Positions 63,261-64,000 of a DNA stretch of 64,000 nucleotides are shown one piece after another (within the stretch, counting starts at the first letter, position 1; each line of letters begins with the position of its first letter). A model generated the notes under the pieces. The model ran no database searches. It was given only the letters and a program-made list of their open reading frames with translations, and had not been told where the DNA came from. The position numbers and the translations under genes were made by a program. The stretch is taken from positions 21,619,205 to 21,683,204 of the forward strand of contig NC_092359.1 of the NCBI RefSeq assembly GCF_030848805.1, given 5' to 3'. Source of the stretch: Temnothorax longispinosus (taxonomy: Eukaryota; Arthropoda; Insecta; Hymenoptera; Formicidae).

Positions 63261-63270
63261 GTTGTACGCC

Positions 63271-63279
63271 CTCTCTCTG

Positions 63280-63338
<59 letters not shown>
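63271..63338. repeat. (CT)n/(GA)n tract upstream of the terminal promoter
   Basis: About 34 CT units with three early GT interruptions. The tract lies 125-190 bases upstream of the TATA box. Long GA/CT runs bind GAGA-type factors in insects, so it may be a promoter element rather than neutral repeat. Confidence 0.85.
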
Positions 63339-63340
<2 letters not shown>

Positions 63341-63462
63341 TCCTCTCTCTTCTCTCCGTACCCTTAGGCGCACTCACTCTCTCCTCTTCTCGGGTCTCCT
63401 TTCCACGATTCACCCAGCAACTTCAGTCAACAACTCCTCCGACTGGTAGTCTTCTCGGAGTC

Positions 63463-63470
63463 TATATAAG
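63463..63470 (+). promoter_or_regulatory. TATA box (TATATAAG) of the terminal gene
   Basis: TATATAAG is followed by GC-rich DNA, so it is not a chance AT-run. The expected start is near 63490-63495 (CCGAACATT). From there an unbroken leader of about 260 bases leads to the short coding exon. Confidence 0.6.
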
Positions 63471-63749
63471 CGGGGTCTTCATACGAGACCGAACATTTTT
63501 TGTGTTAGTACCGGCGAGTCGTGGTGCTCGCTTGTCAAAGAGGCTGCGGGCCGACGAATGCCAGTATGGTGTGCGCGACATGTGATACGAAAAGCCACCG
63601 TTAAATCGCATACGACAAGCTCCGGTTAGAAGCGACTTCCCTTAAAGTGCGGTGGCGAAAGCTGAGGGAACGCTTCAAGAGTAAGGAGATCCACGTAGTA
63701 TCGGATAATCTGTGTGTAGTGTCGAGACTGCGGTTTATGCGCGTGTGTC

Positions 63750-63764
63750 ATGGTTAAATTCAAG
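63750..63764 (+). CDS. Five-codon first coding exon (MVKFK) of an unidentified gene, partial
   Basis: ATG 63750 encodes MVKFK and is followed by a GTAGGT donor at 63765, so almost all of the protein lies beyond the window. Upstream ATGs occur in the leader: 63557 (23 codons), 63565 (12 codons, starting MVCATCDTK) and 63737 (6 codons, overlapping the main ATG). They could dampen translation, or one could be the real start of a different product. The TATA box and CT tract upstream support a genuine, probably tightly regulated, promoter. I cannot name the gene. Confidence 0.35.
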
Positions 63765-64000
63765 GTAGGTCGCAGTGAGTCTGAATCGTCATGCTTAGTT
63801 TAGTCACAGCGCTTATCCTTTCTACGAATTAATGGAAATGTGACGAATACAGTTATATTAGATAATAAAGTATCTTAGAGCTTGCGTAGTAATTTTTAAC
63901 TTTTAATTCTGATTTATTTAATGTCGTTAAAATACGTCGTCTATCTTGGAAGATTTAAAGGCTAAATTTTGAAAACGTTACAGTAGATGGATTTTGTTAG

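Noticed and set aside
63009..63449. Arg/Glu- and Ser/Leu-repeat frames around the CT tract
   Set aside because: Direct translation of the (CT)n dinucleotide repeat.
1..64000. tRNA, rRNA, known insect microRNA, CRISPR or intact transposase genes
   Set aside because: Scanning by eye for tRNA B-box-like ends, common insect microRNA seeds and transposase motifs gave nothing convincing; covariance-model and profile searches would be needed to exclude weak cases.

Overview
The window is nuclear DNA of an insect. Very AT-rich non-coding sequence, GT-AG introns of 70 bp to more than 10 kb, many small inverted-repeat transposon relics, and insect-like TIA-1 and SEC23IP homologues point to a hymenopteran, most likely an ant. 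The species inference is mine; no sequence search was possible. All gene models were built by eye from reading frames, splice sites and phase.

Left third (about 6.1-22.8 kb). A complete plus-strand gene encodes a SEC23IP/PA-PLA1-type protein: nine exons, 1,481 codons before the stop, with a long disordered N-terminus, a WWE domain, a GHSLG lipase motif and a DDHD domain. Its 10.3-kb first intron contains a complete gene on the opposite strand (15317 down to 7091). That gene has 11 exons in consistent phase and an 824-residue product: signal peptide, beta-sandwich modules resembling the part of VWA7-type proteins after the VWA domain, one membrane segment and a short tail. I see no VWA domain in it. 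The two genes share DNA but no exons, and small transposon relics (MITEs) fill parts of their introns.

Middle (22.8-53.7 kb). Only the first two coding exons of a TIA-1/TIAR homologue (Rox8 type) are present, at 25763-25794 and 27271-27367, covering the start of RRM1. The remaining RRM exons are not in the window, so its second intron probably runs more than 36 kb to the right. The DNA there is AT-rich, with several GC/CpG-rich islands, microsatellites and palindromic MITEs, and no other gene I can defend.

Right part (53.7-64 kb). An imperfect inverted duplication has arms at about 53660-55170 and 56770-58275 around a 1.6-kb centre. Both arms keep the same pair of exon-like blocks with splice signals, so they look like two head-to-head transcript starts. 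The left arm carries a 121-bp MITE that is absent from the right arm, which shows the empty site. The centre holds three more MITE-like palindromes, a direct duplication of about 280 bp and a short hairpin. At the far right a (CT)n tract, a TATA box and a 5' leader with small upstream ORFs precede an exon coding only MVKFK before a splice donor. This is the start of an unidentified gene that continues outside the window.

I found no tRNA, rRNA, CRISPR array, intact transposase or viral gene. The most unusual structures are the antisense nested receptor-like gene, the SEC23IP intron made mostly of a MITE near where vertebrate proteins carry a SAM domain, and the head-to-head inverted duplication.
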